DNA from: Alphaproteobacteria bacterium
Lineage (GTDB): Bacteria > Pseudomonadota > Alphaproteobacteria > Rhodobacterales > Rhodobacteraceae
Direction of reading: 5' to 3'
DNA length: 7,995 nt
Assembly: GCA_013151535.1 (NCBI GenBank)
Contig: JAADIC010000270.1
Location: 1-7,995, forward strand
Every line of letters starts with the position of its first letter. Position 1 is the stretch's first letter. Of this stretch, positions 1-5,262 are shown in pieces. Below the pieces are notes generated by a model, which did no database searches, was not told the DNA's origin, and saw nothing but the letters and a program-made list of their open reading frames with translations. Position numbers and translations under genes: made by a program.

Positions 1-351
1 AATGTTGCCAGTAAGCTGGCGGGCGAGATTGACACCTGCTTTGATTTGCAAGCCAAAGCCGAAAAATATCCGGCCGAAAATTTCAGCCAGCAAGTCCTGC
101 CGGTACGCAATGTGCCGAAATCCATCGCACTGGAATTGGGTAAGCTCGATGAGAACGAGGTATCGACCACCCTCACCAGTGGCGCAAATGGCGAGTTCCT
201 GACATTCCTGATGCTGTGCGGGCGCACCACAAAGCTGTCCGAAGGCGACCGCGAACAGGTGCGCCTGGCCCTGTTCAGCCAACGCATGGAAGCCTTCGGC
301 GAGGGTTATCTTCAGGAATTGCTGGGCGACGCCATCATCCGCAAGCCGTGA
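1..351 (+). CDS. surA: SurA-type periplasmic peptidyl-prolyl isomerase, C-terminal fragment (5' end outside window)
   Basis: The reading frame is open from the first base and ends at a TGA at 349-351, leaving 116 C-terminal residues. The visible part carries the end of a parvulin-like domain: an acidic, alanine-rich helix, then 'IALELGKLDENEVS', the usual helix-turn of parvulin folds where low-complexity substrates are held, then a strand 'FLTFLMLCGR', then a C-terminal helix rich in E, Q and R ('VRLALFSQRMEAFGEGYLQ'). SurA proteins fold outer-membrane proteins in the periplasm and are usually encoded after lptD and before pdxA and rsmA in proteobacteria. The two following genes match that order. 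The signal peptide and N-terminal chaperone part cannot be seen. The identification rests on this C-terminal pattern plus gene order. Another parvulin-family isomerase is possible but less likely in this position. Confidence 0.8.
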   Translation, partial: NVASKLAGEIDTCFDLQAKAEKYPAENFSQQVLPVRNVPKSIALELGKLDENEVSTTLTSGANGEFLTFLMLCGRTTKLSEGDREQVRLALFSQRMEAFGEGYLQELLGDAIIRKP

Positions 352-1334
352 ACACAGGCCCGATTGCGCTGACCTGCGGCGAGCCTGCGGGTGTGGGGCT
401 GGAACTGGCCCTCAAGGCGCGCGCCGCACTTGGTGTGGAGGTTCCGTTCTTTTTGATTGCAGATCGTGAGCACATGGCGGCCTTGGCCTCGGATATCGAG
501 GTGATCGAAATCGAGCACCCCGATCAGGCCCATGCGGCAATGGCCAAGGGCCTGCCCCTGCTGCACCACGATTTTGCGGCCCCGAATATGCCCGGTCTGC
601 CTGATCCCGCGAACGCCGCCAGCGTGATTTCGGTTATTGAGCGGGCGGTTGATCTGGTCCGGTCGGGCGACGCCGCTGCCCTGACAACCGGACCGATCCA
701 TAAAAAGGCCCTGAAGGACGGGGCCGGTTTTGGCTTTCCCGGCCATACGGAGTTTCTGGCCCATCTGTGCGGCGTTGCGCAATCGGTGATGATGCTGGCG
801 GCCCCCGAGTTGCGTGTGGTGCCGGTCACCATCCACATCGCCATCGCCGATGTGCCTGCGGCCCTGACACCCGCCCTGCTGGAAAGCACCCTGCGCATCA
901 CAAGCGACGCCCTTATCCGCGATTTCGCCATTCAAAACCCGCGCATCGCCATTGCCGGCCTCAACCCGCATGCGGGTGAAGGCGGGGCCATGGGGCACGA
1001 GGAACTTGACTGGATCGCGCCCCTGCTTGAACGGCTACGCGGTGAGGGCATGGAGCTTCTCGGCCCCCTGCCCGCCGACACCATGTTCCACCCCGAGGCG
1101 CGTGCAAAATATGATGTCGCCCTGTGCATGTATCACGATCAGGCCCTTATCCCGCTGAAAACACTTAATTTTCATGGCGGCACCAACATCACACTTGGCC
1201 TGCCGATCATCCGCACCTCGCCCGATCACGGCACCGCACTTGATATCGCGGGCAAGGGATGCGCCAACCCATCAAGCCTGATCGCGGCCCTACACTGCGC
1301 TAGCGCGCTAGCGCAACGGCGGGCAAAACCTTGA
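348..1334 (+). CDS. pdxA: 4-hydroxythreonine-4-phosphate dehydrogenase
   Basis: This enzyme oxidises 4-phosphohydroxy-L-threonine with NAD(P)+. The product is used by PdxJ to make pyridoxine 5'-phosphate in the DXP-dependent vitamin B6 pathway, in the cytosol. The protein is 328 residues, close to the 329 of E. coli PdxA. It opens with 'IALTCGEPAGVGLEL' (residues 6-20). It then has 'TTGPIHKKAL' (113-122), 'FPGHTEFLA' with H133, and the three expected divalent-metal histidines: H163 in 'VTIHIAIADVP', H208 in 'GLNPHAGEGG' and H263 in 'MYHDQALIPLK'. The C-terminal 'GTNITLGLPIIRTSPDHGTALDIAGKG' region is also typical. The GTG at 348 is chosen because it forms a 4-bp overlap (GTGA) with the surA stop and gives a normal family N-terminus; the frame stays open further upstream, but that would only add an antisense-like arginine-rich stretch inside surA. 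Expression is probably coupled to surA. The last codons contain an unusual perfect palindrome. Confidence 0.96.
   Translation: MNTGPIALTCGEPAGVGLELALKARAALGVEVPFFLIADREHMAALASDIEVIEIEHPDQAHAAMAKGLPLLHHDFAAPNMPGLPDPANAASVISVIERAVDLVRSGDAAALTTGPIHKKALKDGAGFGFPGHTEFLAHLCGVAQSVMMLAAPELRVVPVTIHIAIADVPAALTPALLESTLRITSDALIRDFAIQNPRIAIAGLNPHAGEGGAMGHEELDWIAPLLERLRGEGMELLGPLPADTMFHPEARAKYDVALCMYHDQALIPLKTLNFHGGTNITLGLPIIRTSPDHGTALDIAGKGCANPSSLIAALHCASALAQRRAKP
1296..1315. repeat. Perfect 20-bp palindrome inside the 3' end of pdxA
   Basis: The half-site TGCGCTAGCG is followed directly by its exact reverse complement, so all 20 bases are self-complementary. The block also contains the octamer GCGCTAGC twice in tandem. 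In RNA it could form an 8-bp stem (TGCGCTAG/CTAGCGCA) with a CGCG loop, 15 nt upstream of the rsmA TTG start. It encodes part of the variable PdxA tail ('CASALAQ'). The palindrome is seen directly. Any role in rsmA translation or as a protein-binding site is inference. Confidence 0.9.
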
Positions 1335-2173
1335 GCACGATTGACGGCCTGCCGCCGCTGCGCGAGGTGATTGCCGAACATGGCCTCAGCGCCAACAAGG
1401 CGCTTGGGCAGAACTTCCTGATGGATCTGAACCTGACTGCCAAGATCGCGCGCCAAGCCGGTGATCTTACGGCCTGTGATGTGCTTGAAATCGGCCCCGG
1501 CCCTGGTGGTTTGACCCGCGCGCTTTTGCATGAAGGCGCGCGTAAGGTTCTGGCGATTGAGAAAGATGCGCGTTGTTTACCGGTGCTGGCGGCGATCTCG
1601 GACCACTATCCTGACCGGCTGGAGGTTCTGAACGCCGACGCTTTGAAGGTCAATGTGGCCGCGCATCTGAGCCCCCCCGTGCGGGTGGTGGCGAACCTGC
1701 CCTATAATGTCGGCACCGAGTTGCTGATCCGCTGGCTGACGCCGCAGATATGGCCGCCGTTTTGGGACAGTCTGACCCTGATGTTTCAAAAAGAAGTGGC
1801 GCAAAGGATCGTCGCCGTTCCCGGCTCCAAGTCCTACGGTCGCCTGTCAATCCTGACCCAGTGGCGGGCCAGCGCGCGGATTGTGATGGAAATTCCACCG
1901 CAAGCCTTCACCCCGCCGCCCAAAGTCAATTCCGCCGTGGTTCACATTGAAAAGCGCGACCGGATGCTATTTCCGGCGGATGAAAAAACCCTGACCCGGG
2001 TGGTTGCTGCGGCTTTTGGCCAGCGCCGCAAGATGCTGCGCGCCAGTCTTAAAGGGCTACATCCGGATATGGAAATGATCCTGACAAATGTCGGCATCAA
2101 ACCCACCGAGCGGGCCGAGAATATCAGTATTGAAGGCTTTTGTGCGCTGGCGCGGGCGTTAAAACCGGGGTGA
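1331..2173 (+). CDS. rsmA: 16S rRNA (adenine1518-N6/adenine1519-N6)-dimethyltransferase
   Basis: RsmA (KsgA) uses S-adenosylmethionine to dimethylate two adjacent adenines in the 3' terminal helix 45 of 16S rRNA, a late quality-control step of 30S assembly; loss gives kasugamycin resistance. The 280-residue protein has 'ALGQNFL' (24-30), SAM motif I 'VLEIGPGPGGLT' (51-62), an acidic cofactor residue E77, 'NADAL' with D103, the catalytic 'NLPY' motif (122-125), 'MFQKEVAQRI' (151-160), 'FTPPPKVNSAV' (193-203) and the C-terminal 'AFGQRRKMLRASLK' (228-241). The length is normal for the family. The start is a TTG at 1331 that overlaps the pdxA stop by 4 bp (TTGA). It gives a family-like N-terminus ('STIDGLPPLREVI'), and no in-frame ATG precedes the conserved GQNFL motif. 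No good Shine-Dalgarno sequence is visible before it, which fits translational coupling to pdxA. Confidence 0.97.
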   Translation: MSTIDGLPPLREVIAEHGLSANKALGQNFLMDLNLTAKIARQAGDLTACDVLEIGPGPGGLTRALLHEGARKVLAIEKDARCLPVLAAISDHYPDRLEVLNADALKVNVAAHLSPPVRVVANLPYNVGTELLIRWLTPQIWPPFWDSLTLMFQKEVAQRIVAVPGSKSYGRLSILTQWRASARIVMEIPPQAFTPPPKVNSAVVHIEKRDRMLFPADEKTLTRVVAAAFGQRRKMLRASLKGLHPDMEMILTNVGIKPTERAENISIEGFCALARALKPG

Positions 2174-2176
2174 ACA

Positions 2177-2200
2177 GAAAATCTTTCCCGAAAGATTTTC
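2177..2200. terminator. Perfect 10-bp hairpin between convergent rsmA and DUF4167 gene
   Basis: GAAAATCTTT (2177-2186) and AAAGATTTTC (2191-2200) are exact reverse complements around a CCCG loop. The hairpin begins 3 nt after the rsmA stop and lies 22 bp beyond the stop of the convergent DUF4167 gene. The stem is AT-rich, and neither strand has a long U-tract after it, though the arms themselves end in T-runs. Its position between two converging genes suggests a bidirectional terminator or a 3'-end-stabilising structure. A second, weaker inverted repeat, GAATAAT (2206-2212) / ATTATTC (2222-2228), lies just beyond it and includes the DUF4167 stop codon. Confidence 0.65.
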
Positions 2201-2222
2201 AACCCGAATAATTTTCGACAGA

Positions 2223-2759
2223 TTATTCCGCTGCCTGCTCGGGCGCTGCATCCGGTTTTTTCGGGGTGCGTTTGCGCCGCTGTTTGGATTTGCCTTCTGG
2301 GGTTTCCACAAGGCCGCTATCGGTTGGCTCTTCAGCCTCGGTCACGGCCATTGGCTGTGGTTGTTCGGACAGATCAGGTTGTTCGGGTTGTTGCGGTTCA
2401 GGGGTATTACTTTCGGGTTGGGCTTCTCCACCCCCCTGCTGCTGATTATCACGGCGCTGCTGGGCGTGTTGGGCCTGTTGCGCCTCATGGGCTTCGCGGC
2501 GCTGGTTCTGTTCGCGCATGGCATCGTTCAGCAGGCGCAGGTAATGTTCCGCATGCTGCTGGAAATTCTCCATCGCCACCCGGTCGCCGGCCAATTGTGC
2601 ATCGCGCGCCAGCATCTGGTATTTCTCCACGATCTGCTGGGGGGTGCCGCGCACCTTGCCTTCCGGCCCCGAGCTGTCAAATACCCGGTTGACCACATTG
2701 GTCGATTGTCTGCGGTTCTGGTTCTTGTTGCGCGAGCGCGACTTGTTGGAAGATCTCAT
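2223..2759 (-). CDS. DUF4167 domain-containing protein of unknown function
   Basis: This 178-residue protein belongs by pattern to the alphaproteobacterial DUF4167 family; its function is not known to me. Residues 1-19 are basic and polar ('MRSSNKSRSRNKNQNRRQ'). The conserved core, about 20-82, contains 'RVFDSSGPEGKVRGTP' and a helical 'QIVEKYQMLARDAQLAGD' followed by 'NFQQHAEHYLRLL'. Residues 83-110 are rich in Q, R and H. Residues 111-155 are rich in P, E and Q and look disordered. A basic patch 'KSKQRRKRTPKK' (157-168) precedes an acidic tail. There is no signal peptide or membrane segment. The two basic ends suggest, by inference only, binding to RNA, DNA or ribosomes. The ATG at 2757-2759 is chosen because family members start with MRSSNK-like sequence; a TTG 26 codons upstream is in frame but adds nothing family-like. 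The gene follows prmC on the same strand, 234 bp downstream, and faces rsmA. Confidence 0.88.
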   Translation of the reverse strand: MRSSNKSRSRNKNQNRRQSTNVVNRVFDSSGPEGKVRGTPQQIVEKYQMLARDAQLAGDRVAMENFQQHAEHYLRLLNDAMREQNQRREAHEAQQAQHAQQRRDNQQQGGGEAQPESNTPEPQQPEQPDLSEQPQPMAVTEAEEPTDSGLVETPEGKSKQRRKRTPKKPDAAPEQAAE

Positions 2760-2904
2760 ATGTCCGGTTTTTCTGCCCCATAGGGCCGGTTGGGATTTGG
2801 TTATCGTCTTTGCAGCAAGCCCTGCCGCACGTCCCAAGATTAAGTATTCAGGCGATCAAGCGGTTGAGATAAGGTGCCCTAGATCGATCATCCGCTGACA
2901 TGAT

Positions 2905-2932
2905 CCTATACAGCGCGTTTGCCCCAAGACAA
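2905..2932 (-). promoter_or_regulatory. Weak candidate promoter for the DUF4167 gene
   Basis: On the minus strand TTGTCT (2932-2927) and TATAGG (2910-2905) are separated by 16 bp, each matching 4 of 6 bases of the sigma-70-type consensus. They sit about 145 bp upstream of the DUF4167 start and downstream of the probable prmC terminator hairpin, where an independent promoter would be expected. Such matches occur often by chance, and no transcript data support it. Confidence 0.25.
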
Positions 2933-2954
2933 GGCAAAAACCCTAAGATTGGGT

Positions 2955-2982
2955 GTATTTTGGCCAAATCTGGCAAAAATAC
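2955..2982 (-). terminator. Hairpin 3' of prmC, probable end of the prfA-prmC transcript
   Basis: The arms at 2955-2965 and 2972-2982 pair over 11 positions with one internal mismatch around a 6-nt loop. Read on the minus strand the left arm is GTATTTTTGCC, the loop AGATTT and the right arm GGCCAAAATAC. It begins 11 bp after the prmC stop. No U-run follows immediately. About 12 bp further a small ACCC/GGGT hairpin (2940-2954) is followed on the minus strand by a short T-run, and a TTTGCC/GGCAAA inverted repeat (2918-2938) follows that. The cluster of structures suggests a terminator, but it is not a textbook one. Confidence 0.5.
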
Positions 2983-2993
2983 CAAAAATGCGG

Positions 2994-3827
2994 CTATTTG
3001 CGCGCCTCAACCACCCGATCACGGCCATCCATATCGGCATGCAGCGCCACAATGTCAAAACCTGCGGCCTGAAACAGGCGCGAGACATCCGCCCCCTGGC
3101 TCGCCCCGATCTCAAGCAGGATACGCCCGTCAGGGGCCAGAAACTCGGCCACTCCACCGGCGATGATTTCGTAAGCCTCAAGGCCGGTAAAGCCCGGCGT
3201 CAGGGCCGCCATCGGCTCCCAGCGCAAGACTTCAGGGGCAAGCGCGGCCATTTCCGGCATCGAGATATAGGGCGGATTGCTGACGATCAGATCATATTGC
3301 CCGACCACGCCTTCCAGCCAATCGGATTGGCGAAACAGGGCCGCGCGATCAAGATCAAGCGATTTGCGATTGGCCACCGCCACATCCAGCGCCTCGGGCG
3401 ACAGGTCAGTGCCAAGACCGGTGGCCTCGGGCCTCTCAGCCAGCAAGGTCAACAGAATGCAGCCAGAACCAGTGCCAAGATCAAGCACCTTATTGAACGG
3501 TTTTTGCAATGCCACTTCAATCAGGGTCTCGGTTTCCGGGCGCGGGTCCAGCACCTCGGGTGTGACCTTGAAATCACGGCCCCAAAAGTTGCGTCGCCCA
3601 AGGATATGCGACACTGGCTGGCGCTCCAGCCGGGCCTTGATCGCCGCATCTAGGCGGGTCAGGCCAGCGGGCATGAAGGTTTCGTCGCCCACCAACACCA
3701 GACGATCCGGCGCAATTTCAAGCGTATGCGCCACAAGCAGGCGCGCGTCTTTCGCAGCACCATCAATGCCGCCCGCTTCAAGTTCCTGAATGGCGGCCCG
3801 CAGGATCGTGTCGATTGTATCGCTCAT
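2994..3827 (-). CDS. prmC: Peptide chain release factor N5-glutamine methyltransferase
   Basis: PrmC (HemK) transfers a methyl group from S-adenosylmethionine to the side-chain amide of the glutamine in the GGQ motif of release factors RF1 and RF2, raising termination efficiency. The 277-residue protein has a helical N-terminal release-factor-binding domain (about 1-70), the family signature 'PVSHILGRRNFWGRDF' (71-86), 'PRPETETL' (95-102), SAM motif I 'VLDLGTGSGCILL' (114-126), the catalytic 'NPPY' motif (184-187) that holds the target amide, and a C-terminal 'LLEIGASQG' strand-helix (237-245). All key motifs are present and the length matches E. coli PrmC (277). The ATG at 3825-3827 overlaps the prfA stop by 4 bp (ATGA), so the enzyme and its substrate are probably made from one message with coupled translation. 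No strong Shine-Dalgarno sequence of its own is visible. Confidence 0.97.
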   Translation of the reverse strand: MSDTIDTILRAAIQELEAGGIDGAAKDARLLVAHTLEIAPDRLVLVGDETFMPAGLTRLDAAIKARLERQPVSHILGRRNFWGRDFKVTPEVLDPRPETETLIEVALQKPFNKVLDLGTGSGCILLTLLAERPEATGLGTDLSPEALDVAVANRKSLDLDRAALFRQSDWLEGVVGQYDLIVSNPPYISMPEMAALAPEVLRWEPMAALTPGFTGLEAYEIIAGGVAEFLAPDGRILLEIGASQGADVSRLFQAAGFDIVALHADMDGRDRVVEARK

Positions 3828-4879
3828 GGGTCCAGCTCAGCCAATCTTGAGGCCTGATCGTCGGCAATCAGCGCGTCGATCACCTCGTCAATCTCACCCT
3901 GCAAGGCCTGATCCAGCTTATAGAGCGTCAGGTTGATCCGGTGATCGGTGATCCGCCCTTGCGGGAAATTATAAGTGCGGATGCGTTCGGATCGGTCGCC
4001 GGTTCCCACCTGCCCCTTGCGCGTCGCGGCGCGTTCGTCATCCGCCTTCTGGCGCTCCAGATCGTAAAGCCGGGTGCGCATGACCTGCATGGCGATCTCG
4101 CGGTTGCGGTGCTGGGATTTTTCGGCTGAAACCACCATGATGCCGGTCGGGATATGCACGATCCGCACCGCACTATCGGTGGTGTTCACATGCTGGCCAC
4201 CGGCACCACTGGCGCGCATGGTATCAATCCGCAGGTCAGTTGCGGGGATATCCAGATCGACCTCCTCGGCCTCGGGCAGTACGGCAACTGTGGCTGCCGA
4301 TGTATGCACCCGCCCGCCACTTTCGGTGGTCGGCACGCGCTGCACCCGATGCACACCGCTTTCAAATTTGAGGCGGGCAAACACGCCCTTTCCCTGCACA
4401 TTGGCGATGACTTCTTTGAAGCCGCCAAGCTCGGTCGGGGTTTGCGAGATCAGGTTGAATTTCCAGCCGGAATTTTCCGCCAGCCGCTGATACATGCGCG
4501 TCAGATCAGCCACAAAAAGCGCCGCCTCGTCGCCGCCGGTTCCGGCGCGGATTTCGATGATCGCCGGTTTCTGATCGGCGGCATCTTTTGGCAACAATGA
4601 CAGTTTCAGACTATGTTCGGCCTTCGGGATGTCTTCGCGCAAGCTGGCCAACTCCTCCTCGGCCAGCTCTTTCATTTCCGGGTCCGTCAACATTTCCTCG
4701 GCCCCCTCGGCATCCGCCAGCAAGCCCTGATAGGCGCGGATCTGGTCGACCACCGGCTTGAGTTCGGCATATTCACGCCCAAGCGCGGCAAAATCATCGC
4801 CCGCCGCCCCTTCAGCCATGCTGGCCTCAAGAAAGCCGAACCGGGCTTTGATCTGTTCAAGTTTTTCTATCGGAACCAT
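3824..4879 (-). CDS. prfA: Peptide chain release factor 1
   Basis: RF1 recognises UAA and UAG stop codons in the ribosomal A site and triggers peptidyl-tRNA hydrolysis. The protein is 351 residues, slightly shorter than E. coli RF1 (360). Residues 1-100 form the helical domain 1. The codon-reading P-x-T motif of RF1 is present as PTT at 183-185, within 'RVPTTESGGRVHTSAATVAV'; RF2 would have SPF here. The catalytic GGQ motif lies at 227-229 in 'RASGAGGQHVNTTDSAVRI', and Q229 is the residue PrmC methylates. The C-terminal 'RTYNFPQGRITDHRI' (301-315) is also characteristic of RF1. Conserved acid-rich 'RAGTGGDEAALF' (111-122) marks domain 2. The ATG at 4877-4879 lies 33 bp after the stop of the preceding small gene. 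The Shine-Dalgarno region is poor, which suggests co-transcription and perhaps some dependence on upstream translation. Confidence 0.98.
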   Translation of the reverse strand: MVPIEKLEQIKARFGFLEASMAEGAAGDDFAALGREYAELKPVVDQIRAYQGLLADAEGAEEMLTDPEMKELAEEELASLREDIPKAEHSLKLSLLPKDAADQKPAIIEIRAGTGGDEAALFVADLTRMYQRLAENSGWKFNLISQTPTELGGFKEVIANVQGKGVFARLKFESGVHRVQRVPTTESGGRVHTSAATVAVLPEAEEVDLDIPATDLRIDTMRASGAGGQHVNTTDSAVRIVHIPTGIMVVSAEKSQHRNREIAMQVMRTRLYDLERQKADDERAATRKGQVGTGDRSERIRTYNFPQGRITDHRINLTLYKLDQALQGEIDEVIDALIADDQASRLAELDP

Positions 4880-4912
4880 GGGGTTGGATGTGCCCTGATC
4901 TTGGCCGCGTGG

Positions 4913-5194
4913 TCAAGAGGCAGATCGGTCGCGTTTGCGCCCACCTTTGCGCCCGCCCGCCACGGCGGGGCGATCAAGGCCTTCCTGAATAACGGTGGTC
5001 ATCGGGTGATCCGGATTATCGGCGAAATATTCCGCCTTCAGCGTCTCAAGCGCGGCGATAATATCCGCACCCAAAGGCTGCCCCAATACCCAATCGAGAA
5101 AGATCGAGCGACATTCCTCAACCCTGATCCCCTCGATCCGGTAGCTTTCAAAAATCAACCCGCGCGGGTCAATATCCAGATGGTCTTTTCGCAT
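4913..5194 (-). CDS. Small conserved-looking protein of unknown function between glnE and prfA
   Basis: This 93-residue protein is predicted to be cytosolic, with no signal peptide or membrane segment. It begins 'MRKDHLDIDPRGLIFESYRI', continues with 'VEECRSIFLDWVLG' (25-38), an alpha-helical middle to about residue 57, and 'DNPDHPMTTVIQEGL' (59-73), and ends in a glycine- and arginine/lysine-rich tail ('GGRKGGRKRDR', 80-90). I recall similar short hypothetical proteins beside glnE in Rhodobacteraceae, but know of no assigned function. The ATG at 5192-5194 is chosen because AGGA lies 7 nt upstream. The frame could also begin at a TTG at 5266 that overlaps the glnE stop by 4 bp, but the added 24 residues look poorly structured and lack a ribosome binding site. 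The gene lies 68 bp after glnE and 33 bp before prfA, in the same orientation. The basic tail could contact nucleic acid; this is inference. Confidence 0.8.
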   Translation of the reverse strand: MRKDHLDIDPRGLIFESYRIEGIRVEECRSIFLDWVLGQPLGADIIAALETLKAEYFADNPDHPMTTVIQEGLDRPAVAGGRKGGRKRDRSAS

Positions 5195-5201
5195 GGCTTT
5201 A

Positions 5202-5206
5202 TCCTG
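5202..5206 (-). promoter_or_regulatory. Ribosome binding site that decides the start of the 93-residue protein
   Basis: On the minus strand CAGGA is followed by 7 nt and then ATG at 5194. This is the clearest Shine-Dalgarno match among the gene starts in the window, and it favours the ATG over the in-frame TTG at 5266. Confidence 0.65.
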
Positions 5207-5262
5207 TTCACAGGCCGATTTTGCCCTGTTGGCCGCCCGAAATCCAGCCCCTTGCGACCGCT

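Noticed and set aside
312..998. 228-codon open frame on the minus strand opposite pdxA
   Set aside because: It lies wholly opposite a clearly recognised pdxA, has a biased G/R/H/Q composition typical of antisense frames in GC-rich genes, and shows no family motif.
2361..2783. 140-codon hydrophobic open frame on the plus strand that resembles a membrane protein
   Set aside because: It is the antisense of the DUF4167 gene. The leucine-rich stretches come from CAG glutamine codons read in reverse as CTG, so the hydrophobicity is an artefact.
2760..2837. 26-codon N-terminal extension of the DUF4167 protein from a TTG
   Set aside because: The extension has no family-like sequence, whereas the ATG at 2759 gives the typical MRSSNK start.
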